The position numbers and the translations under genes are program-made. Under the pieces are notes generated by a model, which saw nothing but the letters and a program-made list of their open reading frames with translations, was not told the DNA's origin and searched no databases. DNA of 45,256 nucleotides from Didymodactylos carnosus (taxonomy: Eukaryota > Rotifera > Eurotatoria > Philodinida > Philodinidae): NCBI GenBank assembly GCA_905250885.1, contig CAJNOQ010000613.1, positions 1 to 45,256 of the forward strand, written 5' to 3'. Positions 1 to 10,162 of this stretch are shown piece by piece; positions within the stretch are counted from its first letter, which is position 1; each line of letters begins with the position of its first letter.

Positions 1-1173
1 TAAAATTTTTCTTAACTTTTTGGCGGTACCCCTCGCTAAAAATAGAAAATTTTCCAGGTTATCAAGTGTGCTGAATACGAAAAAGCACTTTTCTTTAACT
101 CTAAACAAACTTCAATTTTTTTTTATCGGTGATATGTTAGCATTTTCCATTTGATATTGCGTTGCCATCTCTTAATCTTGAACCGGTGGTAGATGTCGCT
201 AATAAAAGAAAACTATAACTTATTTCTTTGATTTAGCACTTTTCTTGAAACCTTCCTTTGAGGCAAATAGAACTTAATTGTTCGTATTTTTCGACCATCA
301 TCTAAGTTCATGCAGTTTAACCTAGCATAGCCTTCACAACCAATTCGGTCCTTGGTTAAGCTTCCAAAAATATATATTTCAATAGCTGAACTCTTTTGAA
401 CCCATTGGATATCACAAGCAGATTCGTCGCATCGAAATTACGTGGAGCGGCCGGAACAAGCTACAAGTATTTTTAAAAAAAGTAAGTAAAAAAAGTAACG
501 TTCTTTATTTAAAAATAGAATAAGAGACAAAAAATACTAATATAAATCTCTCCACCATTTTCTATATTGTATGGTTAAAAGAATGTGAGTGCGAAGAGTT
601 TTAATAGGTATAGTAAATAGAACGCTTTTTCTTAATTATAAAAACACAGAAAACAGATCAACTTTATTGGCTACTGTAGTTAATTAATTCTTTTTCTAAT
701 ACCTGAACGTGTGCTGCTAAAACCAGAAATCGGTTACTGCTAAGTTCGCAATTCTGAGTTGACAGAATTTGAGTTGGATTTGTGCAAACTTTATAGTAGT
801 CGGTGTGTGTATTGGTGCAATATCGACCATAGTACACCTAAAAATGCAGCTGCTAGGGCGTTTGTACGAAGAGGTGAGATGATTGCTAACGGACCTGCGT
901 ATTTCTGTCAGATCGCATAAACAGCTAGACAGAAAGTAATTAGAAATTTGTCGAACAGCAGTGACGGGAGAGTATGGTACGATTGGATATCCATTTTTCT
1001 ATTATCTACATAGCGATGCGAGCATATATAAAGTCTGCTATTTAGCACATCACATTTTTATTTAATTTTCTTATCAGGTTAATGTTATCAAACGCACCTT
1101 TCGGATCCATGAATATAATATCTACGGGGATAGTGTAGATTATTTTTCTTCACGATATATGCAGTTCTAGAGG

Positions 1174-1230
1174 GTGTTTCATAAAAATTCTTAAGTGCTC
1201 GACTTAACTAAGTCTAGACTTAAGTCAGAC
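1174..1230. mobile_element. Fragment of a CTTAAG-rich MITE-like repeat
   Basis: The segment begins with gtgtttcataaaaattctta and continues with several TTAAG/CTTAA motifs. This resembles the inverted complement of the right end of the element at 6170-6412 (gtatttcacaaaaaatctta). Only one end is recognisable here, so it is called a solo end or a decayed copy of the same family. No target duplication could be identified. Confidence 0.4.
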
Positions 1231-2235
1231 GTAACTGTATAAAATTAACAAGTAAGTATACAAAACGAAGACTTAAGTATATGCAGTATATGCATATATA
1301 GTTTTATTTTTTGTTTAATGTGGAATATACCGATCTTTACAGGAATCCATTTGGTAAAGCAGCAGGAAATAGATAAGAGTATACAATACAAAACATATGC
1401 AAATACAAGGCGCCAGAATCAAAAAGCAGGATAAGTCATAGATGAGCGGTACCTTATTTAATCATTATTATTTATCACCCGATTAGCGTCACTTTCTGCT
1501 TCTTCACATTTTCAGTAGCGCTGCTGTAGCTACATGGCATATTACCGGAACAAAAAATGCTTTATAGCCAGAGATGTTTGATCTTTCCATTGCAATGGTA
1601 TACGGACTGTTTTCCACATTTTATCATGAAATAAGTACTGGTGGACATATGGGTTACTGAGTCAAGATATTTATTGAAAGGAACCAAAATAGGATTGAGA
1701 AAGAAGTTTTGCATTAAGATACTACTTGTTTATTTTCTGAAAGATCCCACTCGTTGTGAAAAACAATATTTCTTCCAGTGCTCCGGTACGAGATAAGACT
1801 TCTTACTACAGAAGAAAATCTTCATCCGAAACCATTCGATCTTATGAACGTTTGAAAACCTTCATTCTGTGGGATCAGATTAAATATTTTCTGAGAAACT
1901 ATTTTTGTTAAGCAGAATCTGTGCTGCAGACGACCTTTTCACGATACATTATATCTAGTTTCGACGTTAGACTTGTATTATCAAGCTGTTGGTCAGCGCC
2001 TTTCATGCGTTTATTTAGCACTCACTAATTACTTCTTTCTAGAAAACTTTGATGATCTTTCTCTTTCATAAACAAAATCTTGTTCTTAGTGTGTCGTTTG
2101 GAGAAAAGAACTTAACGGATTACCTATGCCGTAGCAAGATTTTTGATTTTTGTTTTGATGTCGTTTAGACAGCGAATCAAGTCTTTATTATTGCCGAAGG
2201 CGTCAATGAATGCGAGTGAACTTAACATTGCTCAT

Positions 2236-2254
2236 ATTTTTTTGTTTGTTCTAG
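2236..2254 (+). promoter_or_regulatory. 3' splice acceptor directly before RTRAF start
   Basis: A pyrimidine tract ending in CTAG lies immediately before the ATG at 2255, so the acceptor leaves no 5' leader. It may be a spliced-leader addition site or the end of a 5'UTR intron; the sequence alone cannot decide. Confidence 0.6.
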
Positions 2255-3665
2255 ATGTATAGACGAAAGCTAGCCGCTCTTGACTACTTAAAAGATTACA
2301 ATCCACAAGGTATTAAATTTGATTACACAATTGTTTAGTTTAGTTAAGTAGATTTTCCCTTTTGTTTCTAGATGAGAATGACTTTCGTAATATGATAGTA
2401 TGGCTAGAAGATATGAAAATCCGTTTATATCCGATAGAGGATCGACAGAATTTGAGAAATGTACAAAGTCCACAATGGAACATTGCATATCAGAAGGTAT
2501 GGTAAACCACTCAAATTATGGGATGAAATATTTACTGTCTTTATGTTTTTCAGTATTTAGAAGATCTGAAATGTCCACATAACAACATAAACGATCATGC
2601 GATTATTAGCGATTGGTTAATTGGTTCAGCAGTTAGATTAGAATACGGTGATAGTGGTATGTCCTCGGTTAAGTTCAATTTGTTCTTTTAACATGAAATT
2701 TATATTTCATGTATGATTTAGTTGAGAAATTTCGACCGGTTGTATCTGGTAATGAAGTGACAATGAACGGTGACAGTAATAAACCAAAACAAGGAAATCC
2801 ATTAGACAATATTGATTGTAAGTAACAAAAATACGAGATTTTATGCGGAGAAAGATTCTCAAGTACTGCACACGAGAGAAATAACTTTCTACAACAAAGG
2901 AAAAACGCTGAACTTTATTTTAAACTTGAAAAAAGTAAGGACTTGTTGTTTTTCCTCTGTTATGGAGAATTGTCACTTTACCCGAACACTAAACTGACTG
3001 TCTCTTATGAGTATTCTATATACGAAGTGAGGGCAAAAGTAGTTCTATTTTACTCCTATCTCTTAAACCAGACAAACATTCTTTATCATTTTATCATTGT
3101 TTTTAGTTACGACTCCAGAATTTAAGCAAGGCATGGAAAGATTGTGTGATATATTGCAAATACCACGGAAATTTAATGATACAACTGCTGTTTTAAGAGT
3201 ATGAACATACAACTGTAGTTTGAATATACGCACAGAAATGTCTTTGGTATTCTTTCTTATCTAGACTATAAGCAAAATAATAACAACAAAACTTTCAAAA
3301 GAATCAATGGAAAAACAACAAATCAAGGAACATGTGAGTACTAATCATCGTTTTTTCTCAATTTCTCTATATTATTCATTTTTATTTAACTTTAAAGGGT
3401 TCTGGCGTGGATTTTTCAGTGGACAAAATAGCATTGGGTTTTACTACAGGGGGTAAGCGTACATTTGATTAAGTTGCTCTACTAGAGATGACCGATTTTA
3501 AATTTTTTAGATGCTATTATCGATGAAGCAGCGAAAATTTTACGTTTATTATATATCCAAGATCTTCGTCTGTTACAAACAAAAATAAACGAAGCAATTG
3601 TAGCTGTTCAATCAATTGTGGCCGATCCTAAAACGGACTCAAAATTAGGAAAAACCGGATATTGA
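2255..3665 (+). CDS. RTRAF: RNA transcription, translation and transport factor (RTRAF / C14orf166 / CLE7)
   Basis: In animals RTRAF is a subunit of the tRNA-splicing ligase complex and also binds RNA polymerase II and capped RNA in nucleus and cytoplasm. Eight exons: 2255-2309, 2372-2496, 2554-2656, 2722-2817, 3107-3198, 3265-3333, 3398-3452, 3511-3665. Coding length is 750 nt (249 aa), close to the 244 aa of the human protein as I recall it. Colinear matches run the whole length: N-terminal MYRRKLAALDY, then IEDRQNLRNV, AVRLEYGDS, a PEFKQGM block, LGFTTGDA, and C-terminal LQTKINEAIVAVQ followed by ADPKTD. All introns are GT-AG, mostly 56-67 nt, except intron 4 (2818-3106). The start is fixed by homology and by an acceptor AG abutting the ATG. 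The conserved C-terminal helical segment is intact and nothing suggests decay. Confidence 0.95.
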
Positions 3666-4056
3666 ATGAAAATTGCTTTTTTGGGTTGCTTGATTGTTTT
3701 TTGGTTCTTGTTTATTACCTATACTCTCGCTATCACTCGTTTGTGTCTTTCACATGAATATTGGTTACTAATTATACAAGTCTAGGAAGAGAAAGCGTGT
3801 TATCATGTTCTTGTTATTATTTTCTCAACATAGTTTACGGTTGTTATTCTTGACTGTTTCTTTTAAACAAGGTATCTTTTGTGTTTTTTTGTCCTTTTAT
3901 TAGCCATTTTATTGTTATAGCATTTTATGTTATTCTGTGATAAAATAAGAAAAGAACAAAAAATTTGAAAATCGATAATCTTCCTAAAATATAAAGTTAA
4001 CTATAGTTTACATCGTGGTACACTTTTTCTCCTATGCTCTAGATAATTTCAGAAAT
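3666..4056. other. RTRAF-HHAT copy 1 intergenic spacer
   Basis: The 391-base AT-rich spacer between two same-strand genes holds the RTRAF 3' untranslated region and whatever precedes HHAT copy 1. No perfect AATAAA signal was seen and no further gene is evident. Confidence 0.5.
4037..4052 (+). promoter_or_regulatory. 3' splice acceptor 4 nt before HHAT copy 1 start
   Basis: The acceptor AG at 4051-4052, in a gataatttcag context, lies 4 nt upstream of the ATG at 4057. It fits the pattern seen at the other genes here and could accept a spliced leader. Confidence 0.5.
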
Positions 4057-7000
4057 ATGATTTCATCTCAAAGTTTTCTATCGACTTATTCAAAACAAAC
4101 AGTATTCTACACATGGTTAATATATACAGTCAGTTTCTGTATGATTTCTCTCAAATGGCTATATAAGGAAATGAATGGTTGGTAAATCTTAAAGATAAAT
4201 TTTTCAATTCAGTAGTATTTTGAAATAAAAATTGAATATATAGGTATTCGTCAGTCGCTTTATGAACATCAGAAGAAGTTAAACGATACTTACCCTTGGT
4301 ATAAAATACATGAATGGCCTGCAGTAAGTCGTAAAATTAATGTCTTAATTGTCAAGTGTACGATATTTGCTTGTACAGTTAGTTTGCATATTTATTTGTT
4401 TTTTTTTCTTTTTATAGTTTCATGTGCATGCAGCAATACGCTTCCATTAGGTTAAGTCATGTTTGCTTTCTGTCTGCTTAAAGTCGACGATACTCTTATT
4501 AGATGATTTTGTTATTCTTCTATTGTTTTCATAATATTTTTTGCAATATTTAGGAAATAGTTTGTTTATCATTTTCAGGATACGTTTGATTATGAATGGA
4601 CTTTTTGTACAAAATTTATTCTAATAACAGTTCACAAGCACATATTAGGTTTTCTTATATTAGTCTTTTTCTTTAATTGTAGCAAATCATCAAGCATATT
4701 CAAAGTAAGTTCGGAAAACAAAAGTAGTTCGTTAATATTTTCCAGTTTCATTGATAATTTCAGTTGAAACTACCAGTATTTATTTTATATGGTTTATTTT
4801 CGTTGGCTTATTATATTTCATATCAAACAGTGTTATACATATTATTACTCAATATACTTTTCTATTATATGTGCACAGAATATAAAAATAAATTCTTGCT
4901 GTATGCAGTGTTTTTTCTGTTACTGATATCCATAACATGGCGTACTTCATTTGAACATTTTGAGGCAAGTAACATTTTAATTGTTGTTATTTCCATTTGT
5001 CTATGTTGCGTTTTTTCAGATAGCCAAGTACAATGCTTGCGATTCCTGGCTATCTGTGATGCTTATTTCAGCTGACTAATAAATATAGATTAAACTAACA
5101 TTTTAATCGTGCAGATGAAATAAATATAGTCTGTTTTGTATGTTTTAGACAATTGGAGTTTTCCCTAAAGGACAATCAACTTTATTTATTTATGTAATGT
5201 GTTTACAAACTCAACGTTTATTAGCGTTCACAGTGGAAGAAATCGATCGATCAAATAAAAATAATTATAGTAAAATAAATAGTCAGATTAACGCAGATGA
5301 TATTCAAGAACGTCCATTTGAAGATTATAAATTTATAAATTTATTATTCTATAATACATATTTTCCTACATTATTTATTGCGCCGTATATACCATTCAAA
5401 AATATCATGCCGTCAGTAAGTATATGTAAAATAAATATTTTTTTCCCCAAAAGTATTTAGAAACTTAGTATTTGCTTGTAAATAATAATGAAAAAACATA
5501 TGTTTTTGTAGATCGATTTTCAGCATTGTAATGAAAATCAAAGAAAATCAGTTTGGAATACAATCCGTCAATTTCCTCACATAGTGTTTAGTTATCTTGT
5601 GTGCGAATTTACTATTCGATTATATCCTTTATATTTTATTCAATATTTTCCAAATTATATTACTCACATCTCAACGTGGTCTATTCATTCTTACATAATA
5701 TTGGTTCAAAGTATGTTTTCAACAAAATATAAGTTCATTTTTGGCTTTTATTTATTGATGACCACTATTGACAATGTCAAAGGGTAAGATGTCTACAGAG
5801 TGATGCTGTGTTTTGTTATGATTCTTTTCTTATAGACAGCCGTTACCAATATGTTTTTATTCTTCTACAACTATTGCGGATATGTGGAGGTATGTTTCAA
5901 TAAACTCTGATTTCTCGCGTTTTTATTATTATTTTTTAGAAAATTTGATGTTGGACTATATCAGTTTACTCGAGAGTATGTGATATTTATCTTTATCAAA
6001 TTTTTTGTCAATTTTACCTACGTATTCTACTGATAGCTTCTATTATATTCCAATGGGAGGAAAATACATGGGTACGTCTCGACGAACATTTTCTACGTTA
6101 CTGGCATTTTCTACTATTTCTCTTTGGCATGGAAACACATGGTACGATTTATTTAAGATATTTGACGTTTGTTTTACAAAAAATCTAAGCTAAAATTAAG
6201 TTAAATATTCAACTTGAGTTTTAGAACTGACGACAAATTTAATGTTCTTCTTTCGATCTATCTAACGTTTTTCTTAAGATTTACGACTAGATATGTCTAA
6301 TTTAAGTCATATTCGTGAAGTTGACTAAGAAACATCTTAGCTTAGGGTGAACTAAAGCTGAAACTTAGTTTTGTCTTAACTCAAGTTAAGCTTAAGATTT
6401 TTTGTGAAATACATCGCTATTCTTATCGTTTTGATAATACGCTGTTGCATATTAAAGGTACATTTCATTATGGTGTTTTACGAATTTTGCTATTTATATA
6501 ATTGAAGGTGCTCTCTTAAATTTTGTTAAACGAAAAGAAAACGTAAGATATATGTTATTTGGAATATTTCAAGTGTCATGCTTAGAAGCTGATAGAAAGA
6601 AGTTATTTCTACTGAAAGTGTTTGAATTTTTTACGAAGCTCAAAAATTAGTAAGCATAAACACTGGTGGTAATCGTTCTTGGGCACTGGTTGGGTTGAAA
6701 TTACTGTCCTCTACTTTTTTGTTAATGCATTTCTTTTTTCATAGGTTTCACATACAGCACTATCTCATTTCTGTTTTTATTTATCAAGAGCATTAATTCT
6801 GGCGTGTATTTTTAGTGTATTCTCATTACTACATGTGCTTTATTTAGTAAATTTCAAGAGTATACCAGAAATTTATGCTAAAGTATTTTCATTAGGTAAG
6901 ACAATGTAAACTGGCGATATGAACGGTATGGTCATATACAATTAATTAGATTTTTTGTAGCTACTATTTGGCAAATACCAGTCCTAGTCATATTTCTTTA

Positions 7001-7073
7001 TTTTCCTGGTTTGCTGATTTGGCGAGGTATCTGTTCCACAACATCCATCTGTGCACTCAAAAAGAAATCGTAA
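4057..7073 (+). CDS. HHAT-like membrane-bound O-acyltransferase, tandem copy 1
   Basis: Hedgehog acyltransferase is an ER/Golgi multi-pass MBOAT enzyme that attaches palmitate to the N-terminus of secreted Hedgehog-type ligands. Modelled exons: 4057-4177, 4244-4323, 4579-4704, 4764-4964, 5020-5055, 5149-5415, 5512-5783, 5836-5889, 5940-5975, 6037-6141, 6458-6542, 6745-6895, 6961-7073; 1647 nt, 548 aa (human HHAT about 493). Several hydrophobic segments are visible. MWRKFDVGLYQF followed by YYIPMGG and SLWHGN matches the HHAT catalytic core; by this model the catalytic Asp is residue 389 and His is 429, the same 40-residue spacing as human D339/H379. The 36-nt exon 5 follows a GAG|GCAAGT donor, a GC-AG intron. 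The exon 1 donor (AATG|GTTGGT) is weak and was chosen because it keeps frame and phase with copy 2. The long hydrophilic loop around residues 205-245 is lineage-specific. Confidence 0.85.
6170..6412. mobile_element. MITE-like element with imperfect terminal inverted repeats
   Basis: The left end reads gttttacaaaaaatctaagc and the right end is the near complement of it, closing with a run that reads gcttaagattttttgtgaaa. Between them are repeated CTTAAG, TTAAG and CTAAG motifs and no reading frame. It lies inside HHAT copy 1 intron 10 (6142-6457), about 28 nt from the donor and 45 nt from the acceptor. The fragment at 1174-1230 looks like a second family member. Non-autonomous palindromic DNA element is the most likely reading; the target duplication could not be defined by eye. 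Confidence 0.55.
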
Positions 7074-7079
7074 AATGGA

Positions 7080-7085
7080 AATAAA
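7080..7085 (+). other. Polyadenylation signal, HHAT copy 1
   Basis: AATAAA lies only 6 nt after the TAA stop of HHAT copy 1 and is followed by an overlapping second AATAAA. This would give a very short 3'UTR. Confidence 0.5.
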
Positions 7086-7286
7086 TAAAGATATCATTAC
7101 TTCATATAAAGAATCATCACTACATTTTCCATTTACTATTTTCTAGTCAATGTTTTTTTTGTCAATTTATTTCCAATTGTATCATTATTCCATTTGTAAA
7201 TAGAACTGTGGATGGTTTCTTTTTGCTTACCCTATTTTTTGTCTAGAGTCTATGTTGTGTACTACATAATATTTTAAAGTCAATAT

Positions 7287-7301
7287 TAATTTCGTTTTCA
7301 G
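7287..7301 (+). promoter_or_regulatory. 3' splice acceptor 6 nt before HHAT copy 2 start
   Basis: The pyrimidine-rich acceptor ttaatttcgttttcag ends 6 nt upstream of the ATG at 7308, and only 228 nt after the stop of HHAT copy 1. A compact spacer with a strong acceptor is what a trans-spliced downstream cistron would show. Confidence 0.55.
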
Positions 7302-7307
7302 ATAACT

Positions 7308-10162
7308 ATGATAACAATAAAAATGATAAGAAATCTGATTTTAAACATTTATGTTTCTATTCTTTGTTGTGTGTCTTTATCGGTTCTGTATAATGATACA
7401 GCAGGTAAGTTAGTATCGTTTTCAGATACAAAACGAAATTGAAATGCTTATTTTATTTTAGCTGTTCGAAACAAAATATATAAAAGTACTTTTTCAGTAC
7501 CGTATGATCAAACAAATTATACGTGGTGGAGTATTCCTACAAATCAGTTGCCACCAGTATGTTCAGATTCGTCATTTTTTTGTAATATGTTTGCTATTTT
7601 GATTTACTCTGCTATTTCATTTAGTTTTTGCATGTATTATTTGACATCGTACAACGGCGAAATAAATGGCATAGATTACCGACATCATCGCATAAAATGT
7701 AATTTTCTATTTTCTGTTGAATAATTCCTTGCCTATATCTAATCATTCAACGTTTAGCAGATATTAGAATGTCAGAAAAAAACTGTTCCTCGCTAAATAA
7801 CACTGAATTGGATTCGGCATCTTAGAGTTGAATTCTTGAAAGAAATATTATTTATCTCTCTCTAATTTTGTATCAAGCAAATATGAGCGCTCTGTTTCTT
7901 TTATGCATAGTTAATGTACTAATAAAAGCAGACAAATGAGCATTATAAGCAGGTTCATTTTCTTTCGGTAATTTTTCTCATAACTCTTATTTCATTTTTT
8001 TAGTTTTTTGATCAAAATTATGACTATGAATGGTTGCATGACATTACATGGATGAAAACTGCCTACCCTTATCTGTTAATATTTACCCTTTTATCTCTTA
8101 TGTTCAGTAATATACAAATAATTTTCAAAGTATGTACATTACGATATTTTTTTTTAAATTCAAATTGTATATCGTTTTATTTTGTTTTCTTTTAAGTACA
8201 AATCAGTCATAATTCCGTTGTATGGTGGAATATGTATCACTTATTTTCTTTCAGTTTATACATGTATGTTTATCATTGCATTAAATACTATTCAATATTT
8301 TATATCAACGCGTCACAAATATAAACTGTCATATTATATTATATTTTTTTTATCGTTGATATCATTTACAGCATCAAGATTCAATATCTACAAAGTACGA
8401 TATCAATTTTCATTAAACTATTAACGATTATTAGAGATTACGTGTTCTTCTCATTTCAATACAGAGTTGTCCAAGAATAAAATATATCTTACCATATCTC
8501 ATTTCTATCTTCTGTTGATCGATTGCCCATGATTTTTAGTTTAAAACAGCTAATTTGATTTCGTTTTAGAAAATGAAGTTTTATTCATCCACTACTGTTA
8601 ATATATTTGTTTATACCATGTGTTTACAAGTTCAACGCATAGTAAGTATTACACTTGCAACATGATCTTTTCTATTAAGATTATTTTCAGCTTGCATTTA
8701 CAATGGAAAAGTTTGATTATGAAAGAAAAGCTGAAGAACAGAAAAGTCACCAAACACCAACTGTTGAAAATGATACAAAAACAATAGTAGTTAATGATGA
8801 TAGAAAAATTATAATTAATATTGATCTTTCATCTCATGGAACTAAAGGTTATTGTTTGAAGAATTTATTATACTACAATTTTTATCCACCACATTTGTTT
8901 CTGGCACCCTATATTCCATTCAAAAATATCATGCTATCAGTATGTGACTGCCAACGTCTGATTAATTTTTTCTTTACTTATTTTTTGATTCTGTTATTTT
9001 AGCTTGAAAAAACCAATATATCGTTCAAGAATATATTATTTAATTTATGTCATGTGGCGTTCAGTTATGTTGTATATGAAGTTTTTGTTCGATATTATTC
9101 ATTCTATTTCTTACAACAATCTTATTATTCGAGTTATTTATCATCTTATTCCTTATGGTCAATGCATACATTCAATACGGCATTACATAATATGTTTTCA
9201 ACAAAATATAAAGTATTATTTGGAATGTACACCATATTTGTGTTGCTTGATGGGTGTCAACCACAACCGATACCAATTTGTTTTTATGCCGCAAGATCAA
9301 TTGGTGAACTATGGAGGTGAAAATCGAGAGCATTTTAAAATATAGGTACATCAACTTTCTTCTAACATAATTCTCTGTTGTTTAGACGATTTGATGTTGG
9401 ATTGTATCAATTCACAAGAGAGTACGTACAAATTTAAGACTGCATGAAAACAGCAACGTGGTTCAAAGCTCAATTAATGTATTATTTTTAACTAACAAAT
9501 GAATCTTTCCGTTTGTTGTCTTTCATCTATCTACATGTTCTCGTGATACCCTTCAAGTGTAGTAGATGCATTTTTTTTCGTATGTAATCTCATCCATCTA
9601 CTTAGGCATAAGCATGTTTTCTTATTTACTTTATAGTTTTTTTTACATTCCTCTTGGCGGAAATCGAATGGGTTTTAGACGTCGAGTAACGGCGACCATA
9701 TTGGCATTTACTCTGATCGGTATGTGGCACGGTGGTAGTTCGGATGTTCTTTTGTGGTGTGGTGCAAATTTTCTTAATGTAACGATAGAAATGTTATTAT
9801 TAAACTATATTCAGTCGAAAAAGGATGATTTGGTAGGATACTTTGTTTAGGCCATTTCTCTTTGATTTATATTTTTCTTTATGTTTAGGATACCAATCGT
9901 GTTTTAAACTATTCAGTGGCTAAAGCCATCGTTGTTTCATTTACACTATCAATTGCAGTTTTTGTTAACACTATCCATTTGATGCATTTTAGCCTTTACA
10001 GAATATTTTATCAACATGTATTCTCAATTAGTAAGTATTCTATTAGTTTCATGAAAGTTTCCACAATGTTACCTTTCTTTGTTTTTAGATAATATTTGGT
10101 TTGTTCCGTTGATTACTCTCAATGTGCTTTTTCCTGTCCTTTTGGCAAGAATTGATAAATGA
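7308..10162 (+). CDS. HHAT-like membrane-bound O-acyltransferase, tandem copy 2
   Basis: Paralogue of the preceding gene, presumably the same chemistry in the secretory pathway. Modelled exons: 7308-7404, 7462-7556, 8004-8129, 8197-8394, 8570-8641, 8691-8939, 9003-9316, 9386-9421, 9637-9832, 9889-10030, 10089-10162; 1599 nt, 532 aa. Exon phases agree with copy 1, and exon 3 (126 nt) and the 36-nt FDVGLYQF exon have identical lengths in both. Shared blocks include PYIPFKNIM, MFSTKYK, CQPQPIPICFYA, RRFDVGLYQF, FYIPLGGNRMG and MWHGG; catalytic Asp 387 and His 427 are present, 40 residues apart. Relative to copy 1 it lacks two introns, has one extra intron (8642-8690), and has no clear equivalent of the 12-residue exon 5, so the 8395-8569 stretch may hide a missed exon. 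The N-terminal two exons are assigned by phase and by a weak YTWW/YPWY match, so they are less certain than the rest. Confidence 0.8.

Larger units (their letters stand above)
1..2254. other. Gene-poor 5' region upstream of RTRAF
   Basis: No reading frame in this stretch resembles a known protein, and open frames are short and interrupted. It should hold the promoter of the RTRAF gene and possibly a 5' untranslated exon, but no TATA box or other core element stands out in such AT-rich DNA. The only structured item seen is a fragment of a palindromic repeat at about 1174-1230, listed separately. Confidence 0.5.

Noticed and set aside
1..66. Possible minus-strand exon running off the left edge (acceptor-like site then open frame)
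   Set aside because: Fewer than 20 codons are visible and no homology can be judged.
9004..9345. 113-codon plus-strand frame over HHAT copy 2 exon
   Set aside because: It is an out-of-frame shadow of the exon 9003-9316. The correct frame gives the conserved HHAT residues up to LWR, and this frame does not.
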